Source: an uncultured Clostridia bacterium
Lineage (GTDB): Bacteria; Bacillota; Clostridia; TANB77; CAG-508
NCBI GenBank assembly: GCA_947584805.1
Contig: CANPWU010000011.1
Coordinates: 1-38,992 of the forward strand
Direction: 5' to 3'
Length of the DNA stretch: 38,992 nucleotides
The notes under the pieces are model-generated. The model ran no database searches, was not told the DNA's origin, and saw nothing but the letters and a program-made list of their open reading frames with translations. The number at the start of each line of letters is the position of its first letter. Position 1 is the stretch's first letter. Below, one piece after another: positions 1 to 8,638 of the stretch. The position numbers and the translations under genes are program-made.

Positions 1-103
1 TTTAATCAGTTTATAAATCCCATTTATATTAAATATTAAAGTTTAAAGATTTATTACTTTAATTTCGTATTTTAATGCTTTTATTAAAAATCATTAGTTT
101 TAA

Positions 104-150
104 AGTATTAAAATTTAAATATAAGAGTACTGGAATATTTTAGAATTAAT
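104..150 (+). repeat. Partial copy of the 5780-5958 element
   Basis: About 45 bases resemble the left part of the structured element near 5788-5834. Both share an AAAATTTAA block, then AGAG, then CTGGAAT, then a TTTT-GAA block, with one gap and a few substitutions. The second half of the element is not visible here. The rest of 1-208 is AT-rich and shows no gene. Confidence 0.4.
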
Positions 151-208
151 ATTATTTTACTACATGGTAGGATATAAGTAAATATTAATTATTTACTATT
201 ACATATGG

Positions 209-241
209 AACACCCCAGCCCTTATTAAGAGCTGGGGTGTT
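209..241. terminator. Strong GC-rich hairpin after the orphan gene
   Basis: An 11-bp perfect stem (AACACCCCAGC / GCTGGGGTGTT) lies just past the stop of the minus-strand gene at 246-602. The only T-run is on the plus-strand side (243-246), so as an intrinsic terminator it would work better for plus-strand transcription. For the minus-strand gene it may act as a 3' end stabiliser. Confidence 0.5.
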
Positions 242-245
242 GGTT

Positions 246-602
246 TTACTTGATGACAACGTTAAACATGATGCATCTTCTACCTTCGTATCTGGCGTAC
301 GGCATAAACTTTCCATCAAAGCCGTCTTCCCGCTTAACAACTGTTGCCAACGTTGCAAATAGTGTATATCGATTATATTTGAGAACAGCCTCCGTTGCAT
401 CATACTCTTTGCCATCGAGTGTGGCCTTTTTGATTATGGTCTCATGATCATACAAGAGTATCTCCAATGAGCCATTATAGCCTCTCTCGGTGTCCTCGTC
501 CATGAGATCCAGAATCCAACTGAAGATTTTTTCTGCCTCAGCCGTGATCCCGTCACTCCTCTTTTCTAACCGCCTACTACGAACTTCCTGTGCTTTTGTC
601 AT
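246..602 (-). CDS. Orphan small protein, probably acquired, with two CGG codons
   Basis: A 118-residue soluble, charged protein that I do not recognise. It has its own promoter (684-712), a leader hairpin, a good AGGAGG ribosome site and a 3' hairpin. Its composition is richer in G+C than the neighbours, with CGT, CGG, GCC and ACG codons, which suggests import. It holds two in-frame CGG codons, at 572-570 (after AGG) and 332-330 (after AAG), that read sensibly only as Arg. If CGG causes the +1 shift seen in resident genes, the first would lead to GGT then TAG, giving an 11-residue peptide. It is therefore either a foreign gene poorly readable by this host, or evidence that CGG can sometimes be Arg. 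Confidence 0.6.
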   Translation of the reverse strand: MTKAQEVRSRRLEKRSDGITAEAEKIFSWILDLMDEDTERGYNGSLEILLYDHETIIKKATLDGKEYDATEAVLKYNRYTLFATLATVVKREDGFDGKFMPYARYEGRRCIMFNVVIK

Positions 603-623
603 CTTATTTTCCTCCTTGTATTA

Positions 624-644
624 CTCGGAGGTATACCCTCCGAG
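624..644 (-). other. Leader hairpin with GTATAC loop
   Basis: A hairpin in the 5' leader of the gene at 246-602, with an 8-bp CTCGGAGG-type stem. The loop plus closing bases contains the self-complementary hexamer GTATAC. It sits about 10 bases upstream of the AGGAGG ribosome site. The plus-strand side is followed by a T-run, but no plus-strand gene needs a terminator here. Confidence 0.5.
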
Positions 645-683
645 ATTTTTTAGTTCCCGTTGGGTACAATGGTAACTAGTGTA

Positions 684-712
684 ATTATATCATGTTTTAC
701 ATAAAATTGCAA
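684..712 (-). promoter_or_regulatory. Sigma-A-type promoter for the orphan gene
   Basis: TTGCAA and TATAAT on the minus strand are separated by 17 bases. The predicted transcript has a leader of about 75 bases containing the 624-644 hairpin. Confidence 0.6.
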
Positions 713-729
713 TATTCTTGCCTTTTACT

Positions 730-1635
730 CTATTTATCCTTATTTAAAACTTGTAATAATAAAGCCATACGCACATATAATCCATTATGTGCTTGCTCAA
801 AATAGCAAGCTCTTGGGTCGTCATCTACATCTGTTGCTATCTCTATTACTCTTGGTAATGGGTGAAGTAAAATTGTATCTTTTGAAAATTTGTCTAAAAC
901 TTCTTTATTTATTATAAATTCTTCTTTTCCAAAATCTCCCTCAAATCTTTCTGCTTGAATTCTTGTATGATAAATTATATCTAAATCTTTTGGTAATTCA
1001 TCAAAACTATAACATATCTTATAATCTATATTTTTTTCTTTTAGCATTTCTATATATTCTTCAGGAAGCATAAAGGCATCTTTACTTAAACCATATATTT
1101 CAATATTATCATATAGTGATAAAAGTTTAATCAAAGAATGGATTGTTCTTCCATATTTTAAGTCTCCTAAAATTGCAACTTTCATTCCGTCAATTTTTCC
1201 TTTTTTCTCCCTTATTGTATAAAGGTCTAAAAGTGCTTGTGTTGGATGTTCTCCTTTTCCAGCTCCAGCATTTATTATTGGGATTTTTTCTACACTTGCA
1301 GCTTCAACAGCAGATGTGTCTGATCTATGTCTTATTACCATTGCATCAGCATATCCTGCAATAACTTTTACTGTATCTTGTATTGTTTCTCCCTTTGCTG
1401 CAGAAGAAAATTCCGCTGCATTTTCTGTTGTAATTATTTTTGCTCCTAATTTAAGAGCTGCTGTTTCAAATGATAATCTTGTTCTTGTGCTTGGCTCATA
1501 GAACATTATTGCAATAATTTTATCATCTAATTTATGTGCATATGCTTTTGTATCATTCCTAATTTTATCTGTTAAATCAAATAATTCTTCAAGACTTTCT
1601 CTTGTATATTGTCCACTACTTAATACATGTTTCAT
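730..1635 (-). CDS. pyrB: Aspartate carbamoyltransferase catalytic subunit
   Basis: This 301-residue enzyme condenses carbamoyl phosphate with aspartate in pyrimidine synthesis, in the cytosol. The carbamoyl-phosphate motif STRTRLSFE is near residue 50. HPTQALLD lies near the middle and LHPLPR toward the C-terminus. Length fits the family. The start has an AGGAGG site. A TTGAAA-17-TATAAT promoter lies about 30 bases upstream, leaving a leader too short for a PyrR-type attenuator. No pyrI or other pyr gene is next to it. The frame is intact and contains no in-frame CGG. Confidence 0.95.
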   Translation of the reverse strand: MKHVLSSGQYTRESLEELFDLTDKIRNDTKAYAHKLDDKIIAIMFYEPSTRTRLSFETAALKLGAKIITTENAAEFSSAAKGETIQDTVKVIAGYADAMVIRHRSDTSAVEAASVEKIPIINAGAGKGEHPTQALLDLYTIREKKGKIDGMKVAILGDLKYGRTIHSLIKLLSLYDNIEIYGLSKDAFMLPEEYIEMLKEKNIDYKICYSFDELPKDLDIIYHTRIQAERFEGDFGKEEFIINKEVLDKFSKDTILLHPLPRVIEIATDVDDDPRACYFEQAHNGLYVRMALLLQVLNKDK

Positions 1636-1665
1636 ATTTTACTTCTACCTCCTAGAATTTTTTTA

Positions 1666-1694
1666 ATTATATTACATTACTAGATTTATTTCAA
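1666..1694 (-). promoter_or_regulatory. pyrB promoter
   Basis: TTGAAA (1694-1689) and TATAAT (1671-1666) on the minus strand with a 17-base spacer, followed by the pyrB ribosome site. Confidence 0.6.
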
Positions 1695-1709
1695 CTTTTT
1701 TCTAAAATT

Positions 1710-1738
1710 TTGACAATTTTTTTATCTTTTTTCATAAT
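1710..1738 (+). promoter_or_regulatory. Promoter for the gene at 1784
   Basis: TTGACA at 1710-1715 and CATAAT at 1733-1738 with a 17-base spacer. It diverges from the pyrB promoter, and the two -35 boxes are about 15 bases apart. Confidence 0.6.
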
Positions 1739-1783
1739 ATATTATTAAGCTTATGCTTAATTATGAAAGGATGATTTAAAACT

Positions 1784-2230
1784 ATGGAATATGAAAATAA
1801 TAAAGAAAAATGCCCTATCGTAGAAGTTGACGGATTTGTTGAAACTGGTAAACAATTTGATATAGAAATCAATTTACCTGAAGATGAAAGAAACGTAATA
1901 TATGGAGTTATAAAGGACTGCTATAAAGATCCAGTAAAAGATGCTGTTGTTAAACTTGTTGAAATATGTTATGAAAAAGGCGAAGAAGTTAGAAAGCCAG
2001 TATCTCACACATTTACAGATGAATATGGTGAATTTGTATTCGGACCTTTATGCCCTGACAAAAAATATGCAATTGATATTTGGGCAAATAAAGTTAAGAA
2101 CTTAAAAATTTGTGCTAAATGTAATAGAAAAGGTAAATGTCTAAAAGGTGTTGACATGGACGCTTGCGATAAATATATTGATAATTCTCCATGTGACAAA
2201 AAACCAGATATGCCTTGCAACTGCAAATAA
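1784..2230 (+). CDS. Cys-rich protein with carboxypeptidase-regulatory-like fold
   Basis: A 148-residue protein with no signal peptide. The middle (about residues 40-100) has the beta-sandwich pattern of carboxypeptidase-regulatory or CnaB-like domains: GVIKDCYKDPVKDAVVKL, then TFTDEYGEFVFGPL. The last 45 residues hold eight cysteines in CxxC-like spacings and a CNCK end, which suggests metal binding or disulfide cross-linking. Such proteins occur in spore outer layers, but I infer this rather than see it. It is monocistronic with its own promoter, an AAAGG ribosome site and a terminator. TTC GGA (FG) is read normally here, a useful control because its CGG is out of frame. Confidence 0.75.
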   Translation: MEYENNKEKCPIVEVDGFVETGKQFDIEINLPEDERNVIYGVIKDCYKDPVKDAVVKLVEICYEKGEEVRKPVSHTFTDEYGEFVFGPLCPDKKYAIDIWANKVKNLKICAKCNRKGKCLKGVDMDACDKYIDNSPCDKKPDMPCNCK

Positions 2231-2235
2231 CCTAA

Positions 2236-2270
2236 AAAATTCCAGTGATTTCTCACTGGAATTTTGTTTA
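2236..2270 (+). terminator. Terminator of the gene at 1784
   Basis: AAAATTCCAGTGA pairs with TCACTGGAATTTT across a four-base loop, followed by a T-rich stretch. Confidence 0.85.
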
Positions 2271-2294
2271 ATAAATTATAGCATATTTAAACTA

Positions 2295-2434
2295 GTGCTT
2301 TTGTAAATAAAATAATTTACGAAGCGACGCGTAGCATGGAAGCGAGGTAGAGACTGTTGGAGCTTTGCTCCTTACAGTTCTCTACGAGACGACCAACAAG
2401 GAGCAAGTCAAATTATTTTATTTACAAAAAGCAC
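2295..2434. repeat. Inverted-repeat element, MITE-like or structured RNA
   Basis: Two arms of about 24 bases (2295-2318 and 2410-2434) are reverse complements with a one-base bulge. They enclose about 90 bases that are visibly richer in G+C than the flanks. Inside, 2348-2384 forms its own hairpin closed by TAGAGA / TCTCTA. GGAGC/GCTCC segments recur and could pair in alternative ways. No ORF of note is inside. It lies between convergent genes, so it is unlikely to be a leader. Confidence 0.6.
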
Positions 2435-2455
2435 AATAATAAATTTTACAATAAA

Positions 2456-3007
2456 TTAATACATGCCCATATATCCAGGCCTCATCACTTGAGGTGGCCT
2501 ATTCCCTGGTCCTATGCCCATCCCAGGTCCTCCTGGATTCATTCCAGGCATTCCCCCATAAGGCGGTCTTGGCATATTATTTTGTGAGCCACCTCCTTGC
2601 AAAAGCTCCCTTATAATAAGTATTCTTATTAAATCTCTAAGGAGATAATTATTGTTATTTGGTCTTCTTGTCTCTTTTGCTCTAGGATTCTTTACATCTC
2701 CATTTCTAGGTGTACTTCCATTATCTACTCCTTGCAAAATATCGTCTCCTGGTTCTATTGCATTATATACCTCATCCACCATCTCATTTATTTGAGTTTC
2801 GTCTAAGGATGTAGCATTTCTTCTACCACAAGCTTTTTGAATCATAGGATATATTATTTTGTATATTTCAGGATAATATTTATTAACATCTTGTAAATTG
2901 TTCCCTTGAAACCTTGGTTCAAAATAGCCTTGAATCTCTGGTTGATATGTATTGGGTATATTCATTCCCAGTACACTTTGCATGTATTCTTCATAACTAT
3001 TATACAT
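2456..3007 (-). CDS. Gly/Pro/Met-rich C-terminus protein, possibly spore-associated
   Basis: A 183-residue protein. The N-terminal half (about 1-90) is helical and acidic. Residues around 120-140 hold an amphipathic LLRDLIRILIIRELL stretch. The last 45 residues are low-complexity Gly/Pro/Met/Asn repeats such as PGMNPGGPGMGIGPG. This layout is common among clostridial spore coat or morphogenetic proteins, but I recognise no named family. It has an AGGAGG site and is monocistronic. The stop lies just beside the inverted-repeat element. No in-frame CGG. Confidence 0.65.
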   Translation of the reverse strand: MYNSYEEYMQSVLGMNIPNTYQPEIQGYFEPRFQGNNLQDVNKYYPEIYKIIYPMIQKACGRRNATSLDETQINEMVDEVYNAIEPGDDILQGVDNGSTPRNGDVKNPRAKETRRPNNNNYLLRDLIRILIIRELLQGGGSQNNMPRPPYGGMPGMNPGGPGMGIGPGNRPPQVMRPGYMGMY

Positions 3008-3062
3008 AAAAAAAGCCTCCTTTATATATTTTATATATATTCAGGATGCCTTTGTTTTGTGA

Positions 3063-4454
3063 TTAAATACTATTTACTATCTCTTTAAATTTCTTTCCTC
3101 TTTCTTCAAAATTCTTAAACATATCAAAACTTGCGCTTGCAGGAGAAAATAGAACAACTTCTCCTGGTTTTGCTATCTTTTTAGCAAGTTTAACTGTTTC
3201 TTCTAAAGTTTCACACATATATGTGTTTAATTTTTTATCTTGTTTCTCACATTCTTCTTTTACTGCAATAAATATCTTTTCCGCAGTTTGACCCATAAGA
3301 ATTAGTGAACTTACACTTTCTAAAATAGGTTTTGCAAGTGGTGTATAATCTAAATGCTTATCATAACCTCCTGCAATTAAAACTATTTTTTCTTCAAATG
3401 ATTTTAGTCCTGCCATTGTTCTTGTTGGACTAGTACCAATTGAATCATTATACCATTTTACACCATCTATTTCTCTTACAAATTCTATTCTGTGTTCTAC
3501 TCCTGTAAATTCTTTTATAGCTTTAATTTGAGTATCAATATCTACTAGCCCTTTTGTAGCAGCAATTGCTGCACAAATATTTTCGTAATTGTGTACACCT
3601 CTTAAATGAACATCTTTTGTATTAATAATATGTCTTCTTACTTTATCATTACATTCTTTTATTATATCTTCATCAAAAATTACTCCATCATCAAGTTTTA
3701 CTTTACTGCTAAAGAATATAACTCTTCCTTCTGCTTCCTTTTCACATTTTCTTGTTATTTCATTATCATAATTTAAAACTACAATTCCATCTTTATCTTG
3801 ATATTTGAATATATTTTTCTTTGCATCTATATATTCTTCATAAGAACTATGTACATTCAAATGATTTGGTGAAATATTAGTAATAACTGATATTTTAGGA
3901 CTAATCTTCATATTCATAAGTTGAAAGCTACTTAATTCTAGCACAATATAGTCGTCTTCTTTCATATCTTTTAACTTTGTAAATAATGGAGTTCCTATAT
4001 TCCCACCTAAATAGCAATTATATCCTGCTTTTTTTAATATTGCATATATAAGTGAAGTTGTTGTAGTTTTTCCATCACTTCCTGTAATTCCAATAATCGT
4101 ACCCGGACATAATTTCATAAGCATTTCTATTTCTGATGTTACTATTGCTCCTCTATTTTCTTCATCTGCAAGCTCTTTTTTAGTTGGCATACAGCTTGGA
4201 GATCTAAATATTATATCAAACCCATGTAAAGAATTTAGTGAATCTTTGCCTAAAAAATATTTTATGTCATATCTCTTTAATTCATCCATTGTTTCTTTTG
4301 GAATATCATCAATTTCTCTTTCATCAAATACAGTAACATCCGCTTCTTTTTCACTTAAGTATTTAAGAAGTGGCATATTGCTTACCCCAAGTCCTATTAC
4401 TGCAACCTTTTTATTTATTAAATCTTTTTCGAAATTTTCTAACTCTGTATTCAT
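3063..4454 (-). CDS. murD: UDP-N-acetylmuramoyl-L-alanine:D-glutamate ligase
   Basis: A 463-residue cytosolic ATP-dependent ligase that adds D-Glu to the peptidoglycan precursor UDP-MurNAc-L-Ala. The N-terminal Rossmann-like domain begins KVAVIGLGVSN. The Mur ligase P-loop GITGSDGKTTTT is near residue 120. ISPNHLNVHSS and the C-terminal domain (GVEHRIEFV, then AGGYDK) follow. Length fits the family. The start has a strong GGAGGGG site. It follows the PLP-lyase gene on the same strand with a 23-base gap, so they may share a transcript. The frame is intact. Confidence 0.95.
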   Translation of the reverse strand: MNTELENFEKDLINKKVAVIGLGVSNMPLLKYLSEKEADVTVFDEREIDDIPKETMDELKRYDIKYFLGKDSLNSLHGFDIIFRSPSCMPTKKELADEENRGAIVTSEIEMLMKLCPGTIIGITGSDGKTTTTSLIYAILKKAGYNCYLGGNIGTPLFTKLKDMKEDDYIVLELSSFQLMNMKISPKISVITNISPNHLNVHSSYEEYIDAKKNIFKYQDKDGIVVLNYDNEITRKCEKEAEGRVIFFSSKVKLDDGVIFDEDIIKECNDKVRRHIINTKDVHLRGVHNYENICAAIAATKGLVDIDTQIKAIKEFTGVEHRIEFVREIDGVKWYNDSIGTSPTRTMAGLKSFEEKIVLIAGGYDKHLDYTPLAKPILESVSSLILMGQTAEKIFIAVKEECEKQDKKLNTYMCETLEETVKLAKKIAKPGEVVLFSPASASFDMFKNFEERGKKFKEIVNSI

Positions 4455-4477
4455 AAACTCCCCTCCATAAGTTTATA

Positions 4478-5737
4478 TTATGATTTTAATTTTAAATTTT
4501 CCACTGCTTTTAAAACTGCAAGTTTGCCATATTCATATGTAAGTCCACCTTGAAGAAATGCAACATATGGCGGTCTTATTGGTCCATCACATGATATTTC
4601 TATGGAAGAGCCTTGAGTAAAACTTCCACTTGCCATAATAATTTTATCTTGATAGCCAGGCATGTCTGATGGTTCTGGTACAGAATTAGAATCTACTGCA
4701 GAGCCCATTTGTATTCCTTTGCAAAACTCAATTAGATCTTCAGGATTTCCAAATTCTATTGTTTGAACAATATCTGCTCTTTTTTCATTAAATTTTGGAC
4801 TTGCTTTATATCCTAATTTTTCAATCATACAGCTTGCAAATATTGCTGTCTTTAAACTACTTGCAACTACACTAGGTGCAAAATATAATCCTTTTAAAAT
4901 ATCTCTATTTGCGCCAAGTGATGGTCCTACTTCTTTTCCTTGTCCTGGTGGATTAAGTCTCTCTGCAGAAAGTTCTATAAATTCCTTTTTTCCAGCAATA
5001 TATGCACCGTTTTGTGCAATTCCTCCTCCTAGGTTTTTTATAAGCGAACCGAACCATGATATCTGCTCCGGGCTTCTAGTGGAGTTTTAACCTCTACAAA
5101 TTCTGTGTAGCAATTATCTACAAAAATAATAACATCTTTATCAACTTTTCTAATTTCATTTATAACATTTTGAAGTTTTTCTATACTTAAGCTTTCTCTT
5201 GTTGAATAACCCTTTGAACGTTGTATATGAATTGCTTTTACTTTTTTTTCTTGCAAAGCATCCAATATTTTTGGAATGTCAAAATCATTTTCTTTTAAAT
5301 CAATTTCTTTATAATTTACTCCAAAAGCTTTTAAAGAACTTGAATTTTCCTTTATTCCTATGACTTCATCTAATGTATCATATGGTTTCCCGAGAAATTG
5401 CAAGAAGAGTATCTCCTGGTCTTAAGATAGCAAAAAGTGCAACAGTTATTGCATGTGTTCCAGATATAAACTGATTACGAACAAGACTATCTTCCGCTCC
5501 AAGTACTTCTGCAAATATTTTTTCTATAACATCTCTTCCAATATCATTGTAGCCATATCCAGTTGTCCCTGCAAAATGCATTTCAGAAAGATTGTTATTA
5601 TGAAATGCATTTAAAACCTTTATAGAATTTGCTGTCTGCGCCTCGTCTACTTTTTTTAATTCCGTTTCTATTTCTTTTTCACATTCATTCGCTAAAACTT
5701 CAATTTCTTCACTTATTCCAAATTCCTTATACATCAT
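4478..5737 (-). CDS. PLP-dependent methionine gamma-lyase-like protein (YnbB / aluminium-resistance family), three CGG shifts
   Basis: A fold-type I PLP enzyme of 418 residues once three extra C bases are dropped. The CGG sites are 5392-5390 (SGKPYD, Gly116), 5070-5068 (EAGADIM, Gly223) and 5051-5049 (MVGSLIKN, Gly229). Read conventionally it would be three overlapping fragments. The restored SLIKNLGGG segment holds the PLP lysine, and FVDNCYTEFVE is the cofactor aspartate region. The family sits near glnR and hflX in Bacillus and its substrate is unsettled; carbon-sulfur lyase or aminotransferase chemistry is likely. Start ATGATG follows AAGGAG. The match of length and motifs argues against decay. 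Confidence 0.88.
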
Positions 5738-5779
5738 TTTTCTCCTTATGCTTATTCTCTATATAATTCAAAGCTAAAG

Positions 5780-5958
5780 TTCGAAAACAATAAAATTTAA
5801 GTAAAGAGCGCTGGAATGTTTTCGAACTAGAAATTGTTAAACTTTAAAATGAGGGATGTTCACAGCTTGACGTGAAAGAGGCTCGTTTGAAAGTTTTACA
5901 ATTTCTGTGAAGAAAACCAATGACAAAGTCTCTTTACGCAAATTTTATTGTTTTCGAA
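5780..5958. repeat. Multi-stem inverted-repeat element or structured RNA
   Basis: Nested complementary arms span the whole gap between two genes. The outer arm is 5780-5798 with 5941-5958. The second is 5801-5808 (GTAAAGAG) with 5930-5937. The third is 5829-5845 with 5890-5906 (16 of 17 pairs). An inner TTCAC/GTGAA hairpin lies at 5859-5876. There is no coding potential. Part of its left side recurs at 104-150. It could be a MITE-like repeat or a non-coding RNA. Confidence 0.6.
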
Positions 5959-5984
5959 TATTATAAGTATGAATTATAATATTT

Positions 5985-7930
5985 TTACTCATATTTTTCC
6001 AATATTTTTCCTAAATCATTTGCAAAATCTTTTAGCATTACCATTTTTATAGTAGTCTCTTTATCACTTGTAAAATCCTCTATTATTTGCTTTAATTGTT
6101 TTATATTCTTCATTTCTGGCTGTATTTCATTTGTAAATAACTCTGCTCTATTTAATAATTTTTCTTTAATAGTAACTATATCCTCATTGCTTGCACATGA
6201 TAGCCTCTGGAAAGTTTGATAAACATCATAATATTTAAATATTGGTATATCCATACATTCTTTATCAAATCTTTCATAAAACTGCTCCATCTTCATAGGT
6301 ATGCATTTAAATATGCTATCTGCTTTTTCTATATACATCCTGTCTTTGAGCTTAGCATTTAAATTATAAAAATGAGTTAGAATTTCTTCAATATTCTTTG
6401 ATGATTCTCCAATTCCTATTGTGTCAAGCTCTTCTTCAACATTGTCACAATATTTTGAAACTAAAGATGATAAATTCATTCCATTAATAAATATCTCTTT
6501 AACTTCGTGAATATCTTTCTTTATAAGCCCTTTTCCTATTAAATAATCAAAATATATAAATAGTTTTACATCTTCTATTAATGATGTCTTTCCTGATTTT
6601 ACATCTTCTAATATTCCATCCATAACACTATCAAATTCTTCATCATTAATTTTCCAATATTCTTCTGTAAGAAGTCTCTTGTATCCTGGAAGATTTGATG
6701 TATCTACTGTATTTATTATCATTTCCATGTCTTTTTTGAATGTTTTCATATCGAATATTCTCGTTCTTACATACATTTCAATAAATTTAAAGAATCTGTA
6801 TTCTGATTTAAAATTATAATAATACGTGTTATCAAATTCTTTTATATAAAATTGTCTGTTATCCATTAAAACTCTTGAAGATACTAGAATTGACTTGTAT
6901 TCTTCATTGTTTTCAATATTTACAAATTTGTCTTTTGTAATTTTTCCGTGCTTTTATTTCAAAAGATACTGCTATTGTAAAAATTAACATTGTTTGCAAA
7001 ACTCTATGGTTTGTATTTGGGTAATTTTTATTTACCATTTCATAAATCTTCTTAAAATCGTTAAGTGCATGTTTTAAAATTCTTAAGTTTCTAGTTCCAC
7101 TTTTATTAAAAGTAGTAATTATAATTCCTGTGGATTCTCTTAAAAATCTAATTAGATCTGGATTTGATTCATATCTCATCAAAAGTCCGTTTATTATATA
7201 ATCAAACTTTGGTTGATATTCAAAAGTTTCTCCAATTAGCTTTTCTTTAATTCTCTCATAATCATTTGCTTTATCAAATACATATTCTATTTTATCCTGA
7301 ATTTTTTCTACCATTGGTTTGTCTGTTATATCAGTAAGTTCATTTTCCTTGTCTAATATATATGTTGCAATGAAAGTCTTCATCTCTAAGTTAGAATTTT
7401 TTAGTTTTGTTGAGAGTTCTTTCTCATTGCATATAATTATTGTTTTTATATGGTCATGTTCTACGAAATTATTTATATATCCTAAAATATCAATTACATC
7501 TACATTTGCTCTTTCCAAGTCGTCAAAGCACAAAACTTTATCTTGTGTTGAGAAAAAATCTGAATAATCAACTCTATCTCCATTTTGTGTAACACCAAAA
7601 AGGTTCGCCATATCTATTCCAGTTTTTGCATATTCTGGAATTTTGCTTATATCATTCGCATCCATAAATTTCTTTAAGTTTTTATCCATAAGCTGAGTTG
7701 TTTCTATGAATATTTTTTTGCTAATTTCTTCTAGGTTAGATATTCCATATAAGGACATATATATAGTTGTATAAGATTTGCCGTTAAGTTTCATTGATTC
7801 TATCTTTTTTCTTACCTTGTTGTTCCAAAAATAAGTTTTTCCGCTTCCCCACTCACCGATTAATCATTATGGCATAATCTGTATAATCTGCTCTTACATA
7901 GTCTAAAATACTTTCAACTAATTCTTCCAT
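5985..7930 (-). CDS. KAP-family P-loop NTPase, two CGG shifts
   Basis: A protein of about 647 residues after dropping two C bases. The first site (7858-7856, Gly25) lies inside the Walker A motif, restoring MINGEWGSGKTYF. The second (6948-6946, Gly328) joins two long ORFs that otherwise stop and restart. The Walker B-like motif is VLCFDDLER, followed by a hydrophobic stretch ending IIICNE as in KAP/STAND ATPases. The start is the ATG at 7930 behind GGAGG, 24 codons before the first site. KAP NTPases are membrane-associated or antiphage ATPases in other bacteria; the role here is unknown. It follows comF on the same strand with a 35-base gap. Confidence 0.85.
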
Positions 7931-7965
7931 TTGTTCCTCCAAGCTCTTATATTTTTCTTCTTTTG

Positions 7966-8613
7966 CTATCTTTTTGCAAGTGTTAAAATTAATATTTCCT
8001 TTGCGCCGTTTTCTTTTAGAACTCTACTACATTCATCTACCGTACTTCCTGTTGTATAGATATCATCAAACAGTACTATCTTCTTGTTAAATATTGTTTC
8101 TTTATTAATAATTTGGTATGCATTTTTTACATTTTCTTTTCGTTCGTTATGATTTAATGAACTTTGTCTTACGTTATTTCTGACTTTTTTTAAGGTTTTT
8201 TTGTATTCTAAATTATTTATTCTTTTTCCTATTTCCCTAGCAATAAGCTCACTTTGATTATATCCTCTTTTAGCTTTTCTTTTTTTATGTATTGGCACAT
8301 CTGTAATTATATCATACTTTCCTAAATAAAAGCATATTTTTTTAGATTTTAATATGATTTTCGAAAAAGTTTTATAGATATATGCTTTGTCTTTGAATTT
8401 ATAATCTAAAATTTTTTCTCGTATTTCTCCTTCATAAGGGAAAATACATAAATATTTTTCAAAATTTTTATTTAATTTAAAGCGTGCTTTTTGATTTATC
8501 ATAAAATCTATTTTTTCTTCACAATCTTTGCAAAGAAAATCTTTATTTATTTTGCCACAAAATCCACATACATTTGGAAAGATCAAATTTAAAATTTCAT
8601 CAATTAGTATCAA
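7966..8613 (-). CDS. comF: ComF family phosphoribosyltransferase-like protein
   Basis: A 215-residue protein. A zinc-binding four-Cys cluster (CGFCGKI...CKDCEE) lies in the first 35 residues. The C-terminal phosphoribosyltransferase domain carries the PRPP motif VLFDDIYTTGST. The family takes part in DNA uptake and processing with the ComFA helicase, though many relatives function outside competence. The start is TTG behind AGAAAGGA. It lies 25 bases after recD2 in the same run. The frame is intact; its GGN codons after C (AAC GGC) are read normally. Confidence 0.92.
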   Translation of the reverse strand: MILIDEILNLIFPNVCGFCGKINKDFLCKDCEEKIDFMINQKARFKLNKNFEKYLCIFPYEGEIREKILDYKFKDKAYIYKTFSKIILKSKKICFYLGKYDIITDVPIHKKRKAKRGYNQSELIAREIGKRINNLEYKKTLKKVRNNVRQSSLNHNERKENVKNAYQIINKETIFNKKIVLFDDIYTTGSTVDECSRVLKENGAKEILILTLAKR

Positions 8614-8638
8614 AATAAATGTCCTTTCTGCCCCTATT

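Noticed and set aside
185-415. Minus-strand ORF overlapping the orphan gene in the +1 frame after its second CGG
   Set aside because: It runs through the terminator hairpin and has no ribosome site; the first CGG would already lead to TAG under the shift rule.
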